Assembly (NCBI RefSeq): GCF_014084105.1
Contig: NZ_CP048289.1
Coordinates: 6,209,922-6,273,921 of the forward strand
DNA length: 64,000 nucleotides
DNA from: Streptacidiphilus sp. P02-A3a
Lineage (GTDB): Bacteria; Actinomycetota; Actinomycetes; Streptomycetales; Streptomycetaceae
Direction of reading: 5' to 3'
A model generated the notes under the pieces. The model was not told the DNA's origin. It did no database searches and saw nothing but the letters and a program-made list of their open reading frames with translations. Below are positions 31,098 through 40,178 of the stretch, piece after piece. Position 1 is the first letter of the stretch; each line of letters begins with the position of its first letter. The translations under genes and the position numbers were made by a program.

Positions 31098-33208
31098 CCG
31101 AGCCGGCCGGGCAGCGACCCGTACAGCTGGGCTGCCTCCCGGTAGCGTTCCCGCGCCAGCGGGGGCAGTCCCAGCTGTTCGGCGGCCTGGCCCAACGCCA
31201 GCAGCGCCCGGGCGAGTTCGCGGTTCGCTGAGACCCGGCGCAGGTGGCCGACGGCGTCGAGCAGGTGCGCCTCGGCCGGACCGGGTGCGCCGGAGCCCAG
31301 CTGCGCCTCGCCGAGGAGCACGGTGGCGCGGGCGGCGTTGTACGGGTCCCCCTCGTCCAGCAGGACGCCGCGGGCACCGGCGGCGGCCGCGGCGGCCTCG
31401 TCGAAGTGCTTCAACGCGAGCGAGACATCCGCCAGGTTCAACCGGGCCAGGGCGCCCGCGCGCCGGTCGCCCAGTGCCGCGCAGTCCGCGGCGGCCTGCC
31501 GGAAGGCCCCGGTGGCCTCCGCCAGGCGGCCCAGGCGCTGGTGGGCGAGGCCCCGGTAGTTCCAGGTACGCGCGACGCCGAGTTCGTCGCCGATCTGCCG
31601 CAGCAGTCGCGCGGCCCGGTCGAACATCTCCAGCGCGCGGGCGTGCTCGCCGCTGCCGAGCTCCCCCAGCCCACCGGAGGTGAGCATGCGCGCCTCGGCG
31701 GCCCGGTCGCCGCAGCTCCGGGCGGCGGCCAGCCCCTCGGCGTGGGCGGCCCGGGAGTCCTCGTAGTACTTGCGGCGGACGAACAGCGGCCACATCGCGT
31801 CGACCAACTGCCAGGCCACCGACGGTAGTCCAGCAGTCCGGGCGCGACGTACCGAGGCCATCAGGCTGGTCCGCTCGGCCTCCAGCCAGTCCAGGGCGGA
31901 ACGGTCGTCCTGGCCCAGATCCGGTCCGGCCACCGGCTGCGGACCCAGCTCGCGCGGCAGCGACCGGTGGTGCGGATCCAGGATCTCCTCGGCTCGGAAC
32001 ACGCCGCTCAGCTGGTGGTCGAGGATCCGTCGCAGGGCGGCGCCGCTGGCCTCCGGCGGGTCCTGTTCGGCCAGCGAGGCGGCGTGCAGCCGGACCAGGT
32101 CGTGGAAGCGGTAGCGCTCGGCCCGGGACTCGGTCAGCAGGTTCGCCTCCACCAGGAGGTCCAGCAGTTCGGCGGAGTCCGGCGCGCCCTCCCCCGGCTC
32201 GGCCGCCGCGGCGGCCAGGCTGCCGCCGAACTCCACGCCGGGAAAGAGCCCGAGCCAGCGGTACAGCGCGGCAGCGGGGGCGGGAAGCTCCTGGTAGGAG
32301 AGGTCGAGCGCGGCCCGGACGGTGTGGTCGCCGTCGATGGCGAGGACGTTCAGCCGGTCCTGCTCGCGGGCCATCGCCCGCACCATGGCGTTGATCGGGC
32401 GCTGGGGCCTGGCCGCGAGCCGGGCACCGGCGACCCGGACCGCCAGCGGCAGCCCGTCGCAGAGGTCGACCAGCGCACGGGCGTCGGCCGGCTGCTGGTC
32501 CACCCGGTTGTCGTCCAGGGTGGACGCGAGCAGGTCGACCGCGTCCTGCTGGTCCATCGGCTCCAGGTGGACGGTGGTGAAGCCGTCGACGGACAGTCCG
32601 GGCAGGCGTTTGCGGCTGGTGACCACGGCGATGCCCGGGCTGCTCGGCAATAACGGTCTGACCTGGGCGGCGGTCATCGCGTCGTCCAGCAGCACGGCCA
32701 GACCGCGGCCCGCGGTCAGCGATCTGAAGGTGGCCGCCCGCTCCTCCACGGTCGGCGGGATCCGGTCGGGTGGCAGGCCCAGCGCCCGCAGGAACCGGCT
32801 GAGGGCCTCGCCCGGGAGCACCGGGCCGTCCTGGCCCTGGGCGCCGAGGTCCACGTGCAACTGGCCGTCCGCGCACCGGTCACGGGAGCCGTGCAGCCAG
32901 GACGTCGCCAGCACCGTCTTGCCGACCCCGCCCAGGCCGCTGAGCACGATCAGCGTCGGGCCGCCTCGTTGTTCGGCCTGTGCCCGGGCCTGGTCCATCG
33001 CCGCCAGTTCCACGGCCCGGTTGGTCAGCGGTACCGACGGTGGGAGCTGCCAGGGGATCCGGTTCCCGCTGGGGGCGGCGGCCGTGATGTGGATTCCCCC
33101 GTGCACGGTTCCGGCCTGGACGCTCGGCCCTTCCACCGTCCCGCTCAGATCATTGCCGATACGGGCACCCCCCGGTGTGCTTCCGGCTTCCTCGTGCGAC
33201 GCATCCAT
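31043..33208 (-). CDS. NB-ARC-TPR signalling protein without a SARP domain
   Basis: A 721-residue STAND ATPase. The N-terminus carries GTVEGPSVQAGTVHGGIHI, a short repeat motif seen at the start of many streptomycete NB-ARC proteins. Walker A SGLGGVGKT is at about 91-99 and LAVLLDDA serves as Walker B. A winged-helix-like region follows, then TPR repeats from about 480 to 700 (RALEMFDRAARLLRQIGDE and similar). It lacks an obvious DNA-binding domain at the N-terminus, so it probably acts through protein contacts. The ATG at 33208 (MDASHEEAGS) was chosen over an upstream extension. Confidence 0.8.
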   Translation of the reverse strand: MDASHEEAGSTPGGARIGNDLSGTVEGPSVQAGTVHGGIHITAAAPSGNRIPWQLPPSVPLTNRAVELAAMDQARAQAEQRGGPTLIVLSGLGGVGKTVLATSWLHGSRDRCADGQLHVDLGAQGQDGPVLPGEALSRFLRALGLPPDRIPPTVEERAATFRSLTAGRGLAVLLDDAMTAAQVRPLLPSSPGIAVVTSRKRLPGLSVDGFTTVHLEPMDQQDAVDLLASTLDDNRVDQQPADARALVDLCDGLPLAVRVAGARLAARPQRPINAMVRAMAREQDRLNVLAIDGDHTVRAALDLSYQELPAPAAALYRWLGLFPGVEFGGSLAAAAAEPGEGAPDSAELLDLLVEANLLTESRAERYRFHDLVRLHAASLAEQDPPEASGAALRRILDHQLSGVFRAEEILDPHHRSLPRELGPQPVAGPDLGQDDRSALDWLEAERTSLMASVRRARTAGLPSVAWQLVDAMWPLFVRRKYYEDSRAAHAEGLAAARSCGDRAAEARMLTSGGLGELGSGEHARALEMFDRAARLLRQIGDELGVARTWNYRGLAHQRLGRLAEATGAFRQAAADCAALGDRRAGALARLNLADVSLALKHFDEAAAAAAGARGVLLDEGDPYNAARATVLLGEAQLGSGAPGPAEAHLLDAVGHLRRVSANRELARALLALGQAAEQLGLPPLARERYREAAQLYGSLPGRLGQPPDSLRAGIERVGEPS

Positions 33209-33442
33209 CCAGTCCCCGCTGCCTGGCCATCTGTCGACCCTTATTGATCGTTTTTTGCTGCCCTTTGTTGGGACATGCCAATGCGGGCATTCTTTCCTGA
33301 AGCCGCGAGCGCCACACCGGTCGGCCGGGGCCAATAGCGGAAACGTCCCGCCGGGCGGTGGGCCGCGGTCGGTCAACTTGTCGTGTCCAGCCTCTTGCGG
33401 CGCAACCTGTTCGATACAAACATCGGTCTCCAGCCGGAAGTT

Positions 33443-33452
33443 GAAGCGCTTC
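33443..33452 (+). promoter_or_regulatory. LacI-type operator palindrome
   Basis: GAAGCGCTTC is a perfect 10-bp palindrome with a central CG step, the hallmark of LacI-family operators, 45 bp upstream of the secreted hydrolase start. Confidence 0.55.
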
Positions 33453-33496
33453 GACACGGCCATCCCCGTCGCTCCACGTCCAGCGAGAGGACCACC

Positions 33497-35404
33497 ATGC
33501 CCACCTCACGGTCCAGCGGTGTGCGCGCCTGTGCCGCACCCGCCGGAAGGCCTCGGCGCCGAAGCCGGTTCGCGGTCGGGGTCGCCCTGGCCGCGGCCGC
33601 CCCGCTCGCCCTGCTCGGGGTGCTGACCAGCACTCCGACGGCGTTCGCGGCGACCTCCGCCTCGGTCGGCGTCAACGCCGGGGCCTCGCTCGGCACCGTC
33701 CCCGCGGCCGGGGAGGGCGTCAACACCGCGATCTACGACGGCGATCTGAACGACGCCTCGGTACCCGGACTGCTCTCCGGCGCCGGTGTCGACGCGCTCC
33801 GCTTCCCGGGCGGATCCGAGTCCGACGTGTACAACTGGCAGAACAGCACCGTGATCTCCGGCCAGGGTTACGCGAATCCGGCGAACACCTTCGACGATTT
33901 CATGGGAATCGCCAAGAGCACCGGTGCCCAGCCGATCATCACCGTCAACTACGGCTCGGGCACCGCCGCCGAGGCCGCCGACTGGGTCGACTACGCCAAC
34001 GTCACCAAGGGCTACGGCGTCAGGTACTGGGAGATCGGCAACGAGACCTACGGTGACGGCACTTACGGTTCCAAGTGGGAGTACGAGAACAACGCGCTCG
34101 GCGCGACCACCTACGCGAACAACGCGGCGAACTACATCACCGCGATGAAGGCCGCCGACCCCACGATCAAGCCCGGCGTGGTGCTGACCACCCCGGGCAA
34201 CTGGCCGGACGGGCTGGTCGCCTCCGCCTACGGCGACACCCAGGACTGGAACCAGACGGTCCTGTCGAAGGTCGCCACCCAGATCGGCTTCGTCGTCGTC
34301 CACTGGTACCCGAACAGCACCTCCGAGTCGCAACTGCTCGGGCAGAGCTCCGGTATCGCCTCGATGGTGTCCTCGGTGCGCGCCCTGATCAACGAGTACG
34401 CGGGCAGCAACGCCCCCAACGTGCAGATCCTGGTCACCGAGACCGACTCCAACTACGAGCAGGACAGCGTCCCGGCGGCGCTGTTCGCCGCCGACTCGGA
34501 CATGACCTGGCTGGAGAACGGGGTCAGCAGCGTCGACTGGTGGGACCTGCACAACGGCATCGGGACGGTCGCCGACGACAGCGACGGCTCGACCGACTAC
34601 GGCGACCAGGGCCTGCTCTCCAACGCCAGTTGCGCCACCAGCGGCAGCCCCTGCGAACCGGCCGCCGAGACGCCGTTCAGCCCCTACTACGGGCTGAAGC
34701 TGGACGGCCAACTGGCGCCCCCGGGTTCGACCATGGTGTCCGCGACGTCCAGCCAGCCACTGATCGCGGTGCACGCGGTACGGACCACGGGCGGCGGGCT
34801 GAACGTGATGCTGGTGAACAAGGACCCCGCCAACAGCTACACGGTCGGGCTGAACTACTCGGGCTTCACCGCGGGCAACTCGCCCGAGCTGGAGAGCTTC
34901 AGCGAGGCCAGTAGGACGATCACCACCAGCACCGGCAGCAGCGGGAGTTCGGTGACCGTCCCGCCCTACTCGATCACCGTGCTCAAGCTGACCGCCGCCT
35001 CCGGTGCGAGCCCCTCCGCGAGCCCGACGCCGACAGCCACCCCGAGCGCCAGTCCCTCGCCCACGCCGACCAGCACGCCCACGGCCGCCTCCTGCAAGGT
35101 CGGGTACGCGGTGTCCAGCGACTGGGGCAGCGGCTTCGGGGCCAACGTGACCGTCACCAACACCGGCAGCACCGCGATCAACGGCTGGACCCTGGGCTTC
35201 TCCTTCCCGGGCAGCCAGGCCCTCACCCAGATCTGGGACGCCACCGACACCCAGTCCGGCCAGGCCGTCTCGGTCGGCTCACTGAGCTACGACGCGGCGA
35301 TCGCGCCCGGCGCGAGTGCGAGCTTCGGCTTCCTCGGCAGCTACAGCGGCAGCAACACCGCGCCCACCGCCTTCACCCTGAACGGCTCCAGCTGCTCCAG
35401 TTAG
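33497..35404 (+). CDS. Secreted GH-A-clan hydrolase with CBM2 (arabinofuranosidase-like)
   Basis: A 635-residue exported protein. The signal peptide (RRRSRFAVG then a hydrophobic core, cleaved near AFA-AT at about 52) is possibly a Tat type. The catalytic domain (about 55-410) is a clan GH-A barrel: acid/base E183 in YWEIGNETYG and a likely nucleophile E315 in ILVTETDSN, with FPGGSESDVYNW typical of alpha-L-arabinofuranosidase-related enzymes. A beta-sandwich follows to about 500, then a Ser/Pro/Thr linker and a C-terminal CBM2 (531-635) with Trp residues for binding cellulose. It probably trims plant hemicellulose; the exact family and sugar are unsure. Confidence 0.75.
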   Translation: MPTSRSSGVRACAAPAGRPRRRSRFAVGVALAAAAPLALLGVLTSTPTAFAATSASVGVNAGASLGTVPAAGEGVNTAIYDGDLNDASVPGLLSGAGVDALRFPGGSESDVYNWQNSTVISGQGYANPANTFDDFMGIAKSTGAQPIITVNYGSGTAAEAADWVDYANVTKGYGVRYWEIGNETYGDGTYGSKWEYENNALGATTYANNAANYITAMKAADPTIKPGVVLTTPGNWPDGLVASAYGDTQDWNQTVLSKVATQIGFVVVHWYPNSTSESQLLGQSSGIASMVSSVRALINEYAGSNAPNVQILVTETDSNYEQDSVPAALFAADSDMTWLENGVSSVDWWDLHNGIGTVADDSDGSTDYGDQGLLSNASCATSGSPCEPAAETPFSPYYGLKLDGQLAPPGSTMVSATSSQPLIAVHAVRTTGGGLNVMLVNKDPANSYTVGLNYSGFTAGNSPELESFSEASRTITTSTGSSGSSVTVPPYSITVLKLTAASGASPSASPTPTATPSASPSPTPTSTPTAASCKVGYAVSSDWGSGFGANVTVTNTGSTAINGWTLGFSFPGSQALTQIWDATDTQSGQAVSVGSLSYDAAIAPGASASFGFLGSYSGSNTAPTAFTLNGSSCSS

Positions 35405-35413
35405 CCTTTTCGC

Positions 35414-35459
35414 AGGCATGATTGATGGCTCGTCAGATGACGGGCCATCAACCATGCCT
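35414..35459. terminator. Bidirectional terminator
   Basis: Stem AGGCATG-A-TTGATGGC pairing with GCCATCAA-C-CATGCCT, loop 14 bases. It lies between the convergent CBM2 hydrolase and CE7 esterase genes. Confidence 0.8.
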
Positions 35460-35465
35460 GGCATG

Positions 35466-36443
35466 TCAGACGGCGGCCAGACCGCGCTCGTGCAGCCACT
35501 CCAGCTGCACCCGGGGGGCCGAGGAGTAGCCGCCCCCGTGGTCCGCGTAGCGCCAGACGCTGATCTCGCGGTCGGCGCCCGCGTACCGGTTGTACGCGGC
35601 GAAGACCGTCGACGGCGGGCAGATCGGGTCCATCAGGCCGACGCTGAACAGCGCCGGTACGGTGGCCCGTTCGGCGAAGTGGACGCCGTCGAAGTAGGCC
35701 AGCGTGGCGAACACCGTCTCCACGCTCTCGCGGCTGTGCCAGCGCAGGTACTCGGCGAGTTCCAGGTACGGCCCCTCGGCGCTGATGTCCGCGCCGCGCC
35801 GGTAGTGGCACAGGAAGGGCACGTCCGGCAGCACCGCCGCGACCAGGTCCGAGGTCAGCCCGGCGGTGGCCAGGGCCAGGCCGCCGCCCTGGCTGCCGCC
35901 GGTGAGGATGATCCGCGCCGGGTCGATCCGCGGCAGCTGCCGGACCGCGTCCACCGCGCGGACGCAGTCGGTGATCAGCCGCCGGTAGTAGTGGTTGCGC
36001 GGGTCCTCTATGCCCCGGGTCATGAAGCCGTTGACCCACTGGGTGCCGGAGCCCTGGCCCTGGTCGGGGGTGTCGTGGCCCTGCCCCCGGCTGTCGACGA
36101 CCAGGTGGGCGTACCCGGCGGCGGGCGGCAGCAGGTGGTCGGTGGGGAAGCTCCGGCCGCCGCTGTAGCCGAGGTACTTGACGACCACCGGCAGCGGGGC
36201 GTCCGCGCCCCTGGGGAGCAGCAGCCAGGCGGCGATGGGCTCGCCGTTCCAGCCGGGGAAGCGGACGTCGAACACCTCGGTGGTGCGCAGCAGGGTGCCC
36301 TCGACCCGCGTCAGGGTGGGGGCGCCGCCGAGGCCGCGGGCCTCGGCGAGGGTCCCGGCCCAGAAGGCGTCGAAGTCGGCGGGGGCCGTGAGGGTGGGTC
36401 GGTAGTCGACGAGTTCGTCGTGGGGCAGATCGGTGAGTGGCAT
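35466..36443 (-). CDS. CE7 acetylxylan esterase / cephalosporin C deacetylase
   Basis: A 325-residue cytoplasmic alpha/beta hydrolase of family CE7. The nucleophile Ser is in LTGGSQGGGLA (about 183), the acid Asp in VGLMDPICPP and the His in YADHGGG. The family signature RGQGHDTPD is present. CE7 enzymes remove acetyl groups from short xylo- or other oligosaccharides after import. The ATG at 36443 follows GAGGA. The gene is 89 bp downstream of the GH5-like gene and likely in its operon, under the LacI regulator. Confidence 0.85.
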   Translation of the reverse strand: MPLTDLPHDELVDYRPTLTAPADFDAFWAGTLAEARGLGGAPTLTRVEGTLLRTTEVFDVRFPGWNGEPIAAWLLLPRGADAPLPVVVKYLGYSGGRSFPTDHLLPPAAGYAHLVVDSRGQGHDTPDQGQGSGTQWVNGFMTRGIEDPRNHYYRRLITDCVRAVDAVRQLPRIDPARIILTGGSQGGGLALATAGLTSDLVAAVLPDVPFLCHYRRGADISAEGPYLELAEYLRWHSRESVETVFATLAYFDGVHFAERATVPALFSVGLMDPICPPSTVFAAYNRYAGADREISVWRYADHGGGYSSAPRVQLEWLHERGLAAV

Positions 36444-36532
36444 GTGCCTGGTCCTCGGGTGGGTCGGGTGCGGGCGGTGCGGGGTGGCGCCGCCGCGGGC
36501 TGCCGCGGTGGCGCCACCGCTCGCCGCGGTGA

Positions 36533-38497
36533 TCAGTCCGACGTGCGCCACTCCACGACCCGGACCCCGTACCGGGGCAGGGTCAGCTCGCTGAGCGCGG
36601 TGCCGTCGAGGTCGAACAACCCGCCGCCGAACGGCAGCGCGGGCTTGACCGTCAGTTCCTCGCCGGACTGGCTGACCAGCCAGACGAAGGAGCGGCCGTC
36701 CTCGTGCAGCAGCCGGTCGACGGAGACCCGGGCGTCGTCCACGGTGACCGGGCGGCGCACCCCGGCGTGGCTCGCCAGGGCCTGGTACAGGGTGCTGGTG
36801 GCCTCCGGGTTGACCCGGGGCGTACCGGCCGCCATCTGCTCCAGCGGGTAGGTGGAGAAGACCACGCTGCCGCTGCCGACCTGGCGCAGCAGCAGCGCCG
36901 GGCGGCCGTGCGCGTCGGTGGCCAGCACCTCGGCGTCGAGCGGGACGACCGGCAGGAACACCCGGCCGCTGGCGTCCCCGGCGGCGCGGAAGCTCAGCCG
37001 TGCTCCCTCGGCCAAGCCGCCGAAGGGCCGGGTGAGGGTGAACACGATCTCGTCGTCCTCGATCGGGTTGACCAGGCCGTACTCCAACTGGTGCCGCACG
37101 CCGAACAGGTGGTTGAGGTGCGCGTACCAGGGGCCGCGCTGCTCGTCGTGGCTGCCGGCCGAGTAGGAGACGTAGACGGTCGCTCCGTCGCGGGCGCGCC
37201 GCTCCAGGGCGTACCAGGTCGGGGAGAGCAGTTGCTTGACCGAGGGGACGAGGTACAGCCGGGCGCCGTCGGCGAGGCCGTCGCTCTCGCGGGTCAGCGC
37301 CGGGGGCGCGTCGGCGAGCCGGGCGGCGACCCAGGCCTGGCGCAGCGTGGTCTGCGCGGAGCTGCGGTCCTCGGCCCGGGTGAACGGGTAGAGGGTGTCG
37401 AAGTAGGAGGTGACCACCAGCGCGGTGTCGCTGGGAGCGCGGTGGCAGCGGCCGAAGTCGACCTGCTCCAGGATCTTCGAGAAGGCCCTGAGTTCGGCGA
37501 ACTGCGGTTTGGGCGCGCCGGTGCGGTCGGTCAGCCCGAAGTGCATCTCGAAGGCGTGGTGCAGGTAGGGCGGCTGGTCGGCCAGGTCGTCGTAGTCGGT
37601 GTTGTTCCAGGCGATCCAGCCGGTGGCGCCGGCCAGCAGCGAGTTGTGCAGCGACTGGCGGTAGTAGTGGCAGGCGTTGGCGTCCGAGACGAAGTCGCTG
37701 GTGACGCCGAACTCCTCAAGCACGACCGGGGCGCCGAAGGTGCTGTTGAGTTCGCAGACCCAGGCGGCGGCGTGGTGCTGGCGGACCGGGTCGTCCTCCA
37801 TCCGGTAGACGTGCGGGCCGAGGAAGTCGCAGATCTCGACGCTGTGGCGGATCCGGAAGCCGTTGTCGTGGCCGGTGTTCTCCAGGCCCCAGGCGCCGTC
37901 GCCGAGGGAGACCGGCTGGGTGGCCCCGGCGGCGCGGACGGCGTTGACGACCGTCTCGGCCCAGGAGGAGACCGCCTCGGCGGTGGCGGTGCGGGCGTCG
38001 CCGTAGATCGGCATCTCGTTGGAGACCAGCCAGCCGGCGACGGCGGGGTGGTCCTTGAAGCGGCGGACCATCTCCTTGGCGAACCAGGCCTGGCGGGCGA
38101 CCATCCAGACGTCGTTGTAGAGGTCCCGGTCGCCGCGCCAGGCGGGGTCCCAGTTCTCGCCGGACATGTGGCCGACGATGAAGGTGGGGATGGTGGTCAG
38201 GCCCTCGGCCTGGTGGCGGTCGAGGAAGTCGGCGAACCGGTCGCACAGTTCCTCGTCCACCCGGTCGGGGGCGGGCATGAAGTCCGGCCAGTAGTAGAAC
38301 GAGCGGGTGACGTTCAGACCGTGCTCGCGCAGCGTGCGCAGTTCGGTGCTGATCAGCTCGCCGTCGTAGCAGCGCCACATCAGCGGTCCGCCGGCCCGGG
38401 ACCAGTAGTTGACGCCCAGCCAGGTGACCGGGCGGCAGTCGGTGCCGAGGCGGGCGGAGCCCCGGGGCAGGGCTTGCTGGTGGAGGCTTTCGAGCAT
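36533..38497 (-). CDS. GH5-like glycoside hydrolase
   Basis: A 654-residue protein without a signal peptide. A (beta/alpha)8 domain (about 20-390) contains WLGVNYWSR, the likely acid/base E161 in WLVSNEMPIYG and a nucleophile among E261/E262 in VVLEEFGVTS, the clan GH-A pattern of GH5 mannanases and glucanases. A glutamine-amidotransferase-like middle domain (VVTSYFDTLYPF, VYVSYSAGSHD) and a C-terminal beta domain follow, a composition also seen in GH42-like and related intracellular enzymes. The ATG at 38497 begins MLESLHQQAL. It probably cleaves imported hemicellulose oligosaccharides; beta-mannosides fit the surroundings, but this is inference. Confidence 0.7.
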   Translation of the reverse strand: MLESLHQQALPRGSARLGTDCRPVTWLGVNYWSRAGGPLMWRCYDGELISTELRTLREHGLNVTRSFYYWPDFMPAPDRVDEELCDRFADFLDRHQAEGLTTIPTFIVGHMSGENWDPAWRGDRDLYNDVWMVARQAWFAKEMVRRFKDHPAVAGWLVSNEMPIYGDARTATAEAVSSWAETVVNAVRAAGATQPVSLGDGAWGLENTGHDNGFRIRHSVEICDFLGPHVYRMEDDPVRQHHAAAWVCELNSTFGAPVVLEEFGVTSDFVSDANACHYYRQSLHNSLLAGATGWIAWNNTDYDDLADQPPYLHHAFEMHFGLTDRTGAPKPQFAELRAFSKILEQVDFGRCHRAPSDTALVVTSYFDTLYPFTRAEDRSSAQTTLRQAWVAARLADAPPALTRESDGLADGARLYLVPSVKQLLSPTWYALERRARDGATVYVSYSAGSHDEQRGPWYAHLNHLFGVRHQLEYGLVNPIEDDEIVFTLTRPFGGLAEGARLSFRAAGDASGRVFLPVVPLDAEVLATDAHGRPALLLRQVGSGSVVFSTYPLEQMAAGTPRVNPEATSTLYQALASHAGVRRPVTVDDARVSVDRLLHEDGRSFVWLVSQSGEELTVKPALPFGGGLFDLDGTALSELTLPRYGVRVVEWRTSD

Positions 38498-38605
38498 GGA
38501 GGCATCCCCTCGGAGCGCGAGCCAGATGTCGCGGCGCAGATCGGGCGGTCGTGCCTGCGGACCCGTTGCGGACGGGCGGCTCCGTTGGCGTGCCCATAGA
38601 AGCAC

Positions 38606-38621
38606 TAGACCGGTTTACTGG
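38606..38621. promoter_or_regulatory. LacI operator upstream of the GH5-like gene
   Basis: TAGACCGGTTTACTGG, matching AAACCGGTTCAGTGG in front of the lacI-type gene at 12 of 15 aligned positions. The shared core ACCGGT is palindromic. The site is about 110 bp before the GH5-like start. Confidence 0.6.
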
Positions 38622-38771
38622 CAATGCCGCGGACGCACTCCGTTTGCCTGCGGGAGATATTCGACAGGTTTCGACGGGCCCAGCGGCGGCTGACGTTGCC
38701 GGATTGTTACCGGATCGACTAAACCGCATTAGCAGAACGCCGCAGGTGGGGCTGCGGGCCCCGTCCGGCGG

Positions 38772-39803
38772 TCAGCCGCGCGGGGCCGGGCCGGTGCTGC
38801 TGCGGATCTGCAGCCGGGGTGCCGGGTCCTCCAGGTCACCGACCTCCGCGCCGCCCGCGAGCTCCCGCAGCAGCCGGGCGGCGCGCGCGCCGTAGCCCGC
38901 GATGTCCCGGCTCAGCGCCGTCAGCGAGGGGTTGACCAGCCCGCACAGCGGCGAGTCGTCCCAGGCGATCAGCGAGACGTCCCGCGGTACCCGCAGGCCC
39001 AGGGCCTGCACCGCGGTCAGGCCGGAGAGCGCCATCACGTCGTTGTCGTACACCAGCGCGGTCGGCGGCAGCCCGCCGTCCGGCTGGTCCGGGCGCAGCA
39101 GCAGCCGGGTCGCCGCCGCCCCCTGCTCGCCGCTGTAGTCGGTGGCCACGGTCCGGCCGAGCACCCCGTACTCGGCGCTGAGCTGCTCGAACGCGGTGCC
39201 CCTGATCCGGGTGTGCAGCAGTGGCTCCGGTCCGGAGATCCGGCCGATCCGGCGGTGCCCGAGTCCGACCAGGTGCCGCAGCGCGGTCCGGACCGCGGCC
39301 CGGTCGTCGCTCCAGACCGCGGGCAGGCTGCCGGAGGAGCCGGGGCCGCCGACCACCACGGTCGGCATCCTCAGCTCCTCCAGCACCGGGATGCGCGGAT
39401 CGTCCTGCCTCAGGTCGACCAGGAACACCCCGTCCACCCGGCGGCGGGCCCACCAGGAGCGGTAGATGCCGAGCTCGGCCCGCTGGTCCTCGGCGACGGT
39501 GAACAGCAACGGAGTGCCGTCGCCCGAGAGTTCGCCCTGGATGCCGGAGATCAGGTTCATGAAGAAGGGCTCCAGGCCCAGGGTCCGCGCGGGACGGTCC
39601 ACGACCAGCCCGAACGCGCCCGCGCGGCCGTCGGACAGGGCCACGGCGGCGCTGTTGGGCTGCCAGCCCAGCTCCTCGGCGATGGCGAGGATCCGCCGCC
39701 GGGTCGGTTCGGAGACGCCGGGTCGGCCGTTGAGCGCGAAGGACACCGCGCCCTTGGTCACACCGGCGCGGTTGGCGATGTCGAGCATCGTCGGACGTTT
39801 CAC
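38772..39803 (-). CDS. LacI-family regulator of the hemicellulose locus
   Basis: A 343-residue repressor. The N-terminal helix-turn-helix KRPTMLDIANRAGVTKGAVSFALNGRPGVSE and hinge AEELGWQPNSAAVAL are followed by a periplasmic-binding-protein-like sugar domain (GAFGLVVDRPA, GLGHRRIGRISGP, LIAWDDSPL). The GTG at 39803 has AGGAG 6 bp upstream; the longer frame is not needed. An operator-like site lies 40 bp upstream (39843-39857) and a matching one before the GH5-like gene, indicating autoregulation and control of the glycosidase/esterase unit, and probably of the divergent importer operon. Confidence 0.9.
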   Translation of the reverse strand: MKRPTMLDIANRAGVTKGAVSFALNGRPGVSEPTRRRILAIAEELGWQPNSAAVALSDGRAGAFGLVVDRPARTLGLEPFFMNLISGIQGELSGDGTPLLFTVAEDQRAELGIYRSWWARRRVDGVFLVDLRQDDPRIPVLEELRMPTVVVGGPGSSGSLPAVWSDDRAAVRTALRHLVGLGHRRIGRISGPEPLLHTRIRGTAFEQLSAEYGVLGRTVATDYSGEQGAAATRLLLRPDQPDGGLPPTALVYDNDVMALSGLTAVQALGLRVPRDVSLIAWDDSPLCGLVNPSLTALSRDIAGYGARAARLLRELAGGAEVGDLEDPAPRLQIRSSTGPAPRG

Positions 39804-40178
39804 GGGGGCTCCTCGGATGGGCACCGGAGGTGGGAGAGCACAAAACCGGTTCAGTGGTACCGGTGTACCCGGCAGTATCGGCACAGGGATTTACCTAAAT
39901 CAACACCGGGGCATTGACACCCCGCCGGACTCCATTCTACGTTTTCGGCACGCCATACCCTTATCCGGTCGCCGGTGTGCGGACCGCCGCCGACCATACT
40001 CCGCGTCACCGTGCGGAGACTCTTCGCGGGTGTGGCCCCCCTTCCCGTGCGCCCCCCTGCGACGCGTTTCGGCGTCCCCGGCCCGGGACGGGAGCCGTCC
40101 TGCCGCGCGCCCTTGGCCCGGCGGGGCACGTGAGCGCCTTCCCGATCTGCTCGACCACTCTCCAGAGGGACCCTCGAC
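39804..40178 (+). promoter_or_regulatory. Importer operon promoter and leader
   Basis: This 375-bp gap has no gene. -35 TTGACA at 39914-39919, 18-bp spacer and -10 TACGTT at 39938-39943 form a good plus-strand promoter about 50 bp from the LacI site, leaving a leader of about 225 bp before the binding-protein gene. Nothing else is recognised in the leader. Confidence 0.55.
39843..39864. promoter_or_regulatory. LacI operator in front of its own gene
   Basis: AAACCGGTTCAGTGG followed at once by TACCGGT, giving two ACCGGT cores 14 bp apart. It matches the site at 38606-38621. Confidence 0.6.
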
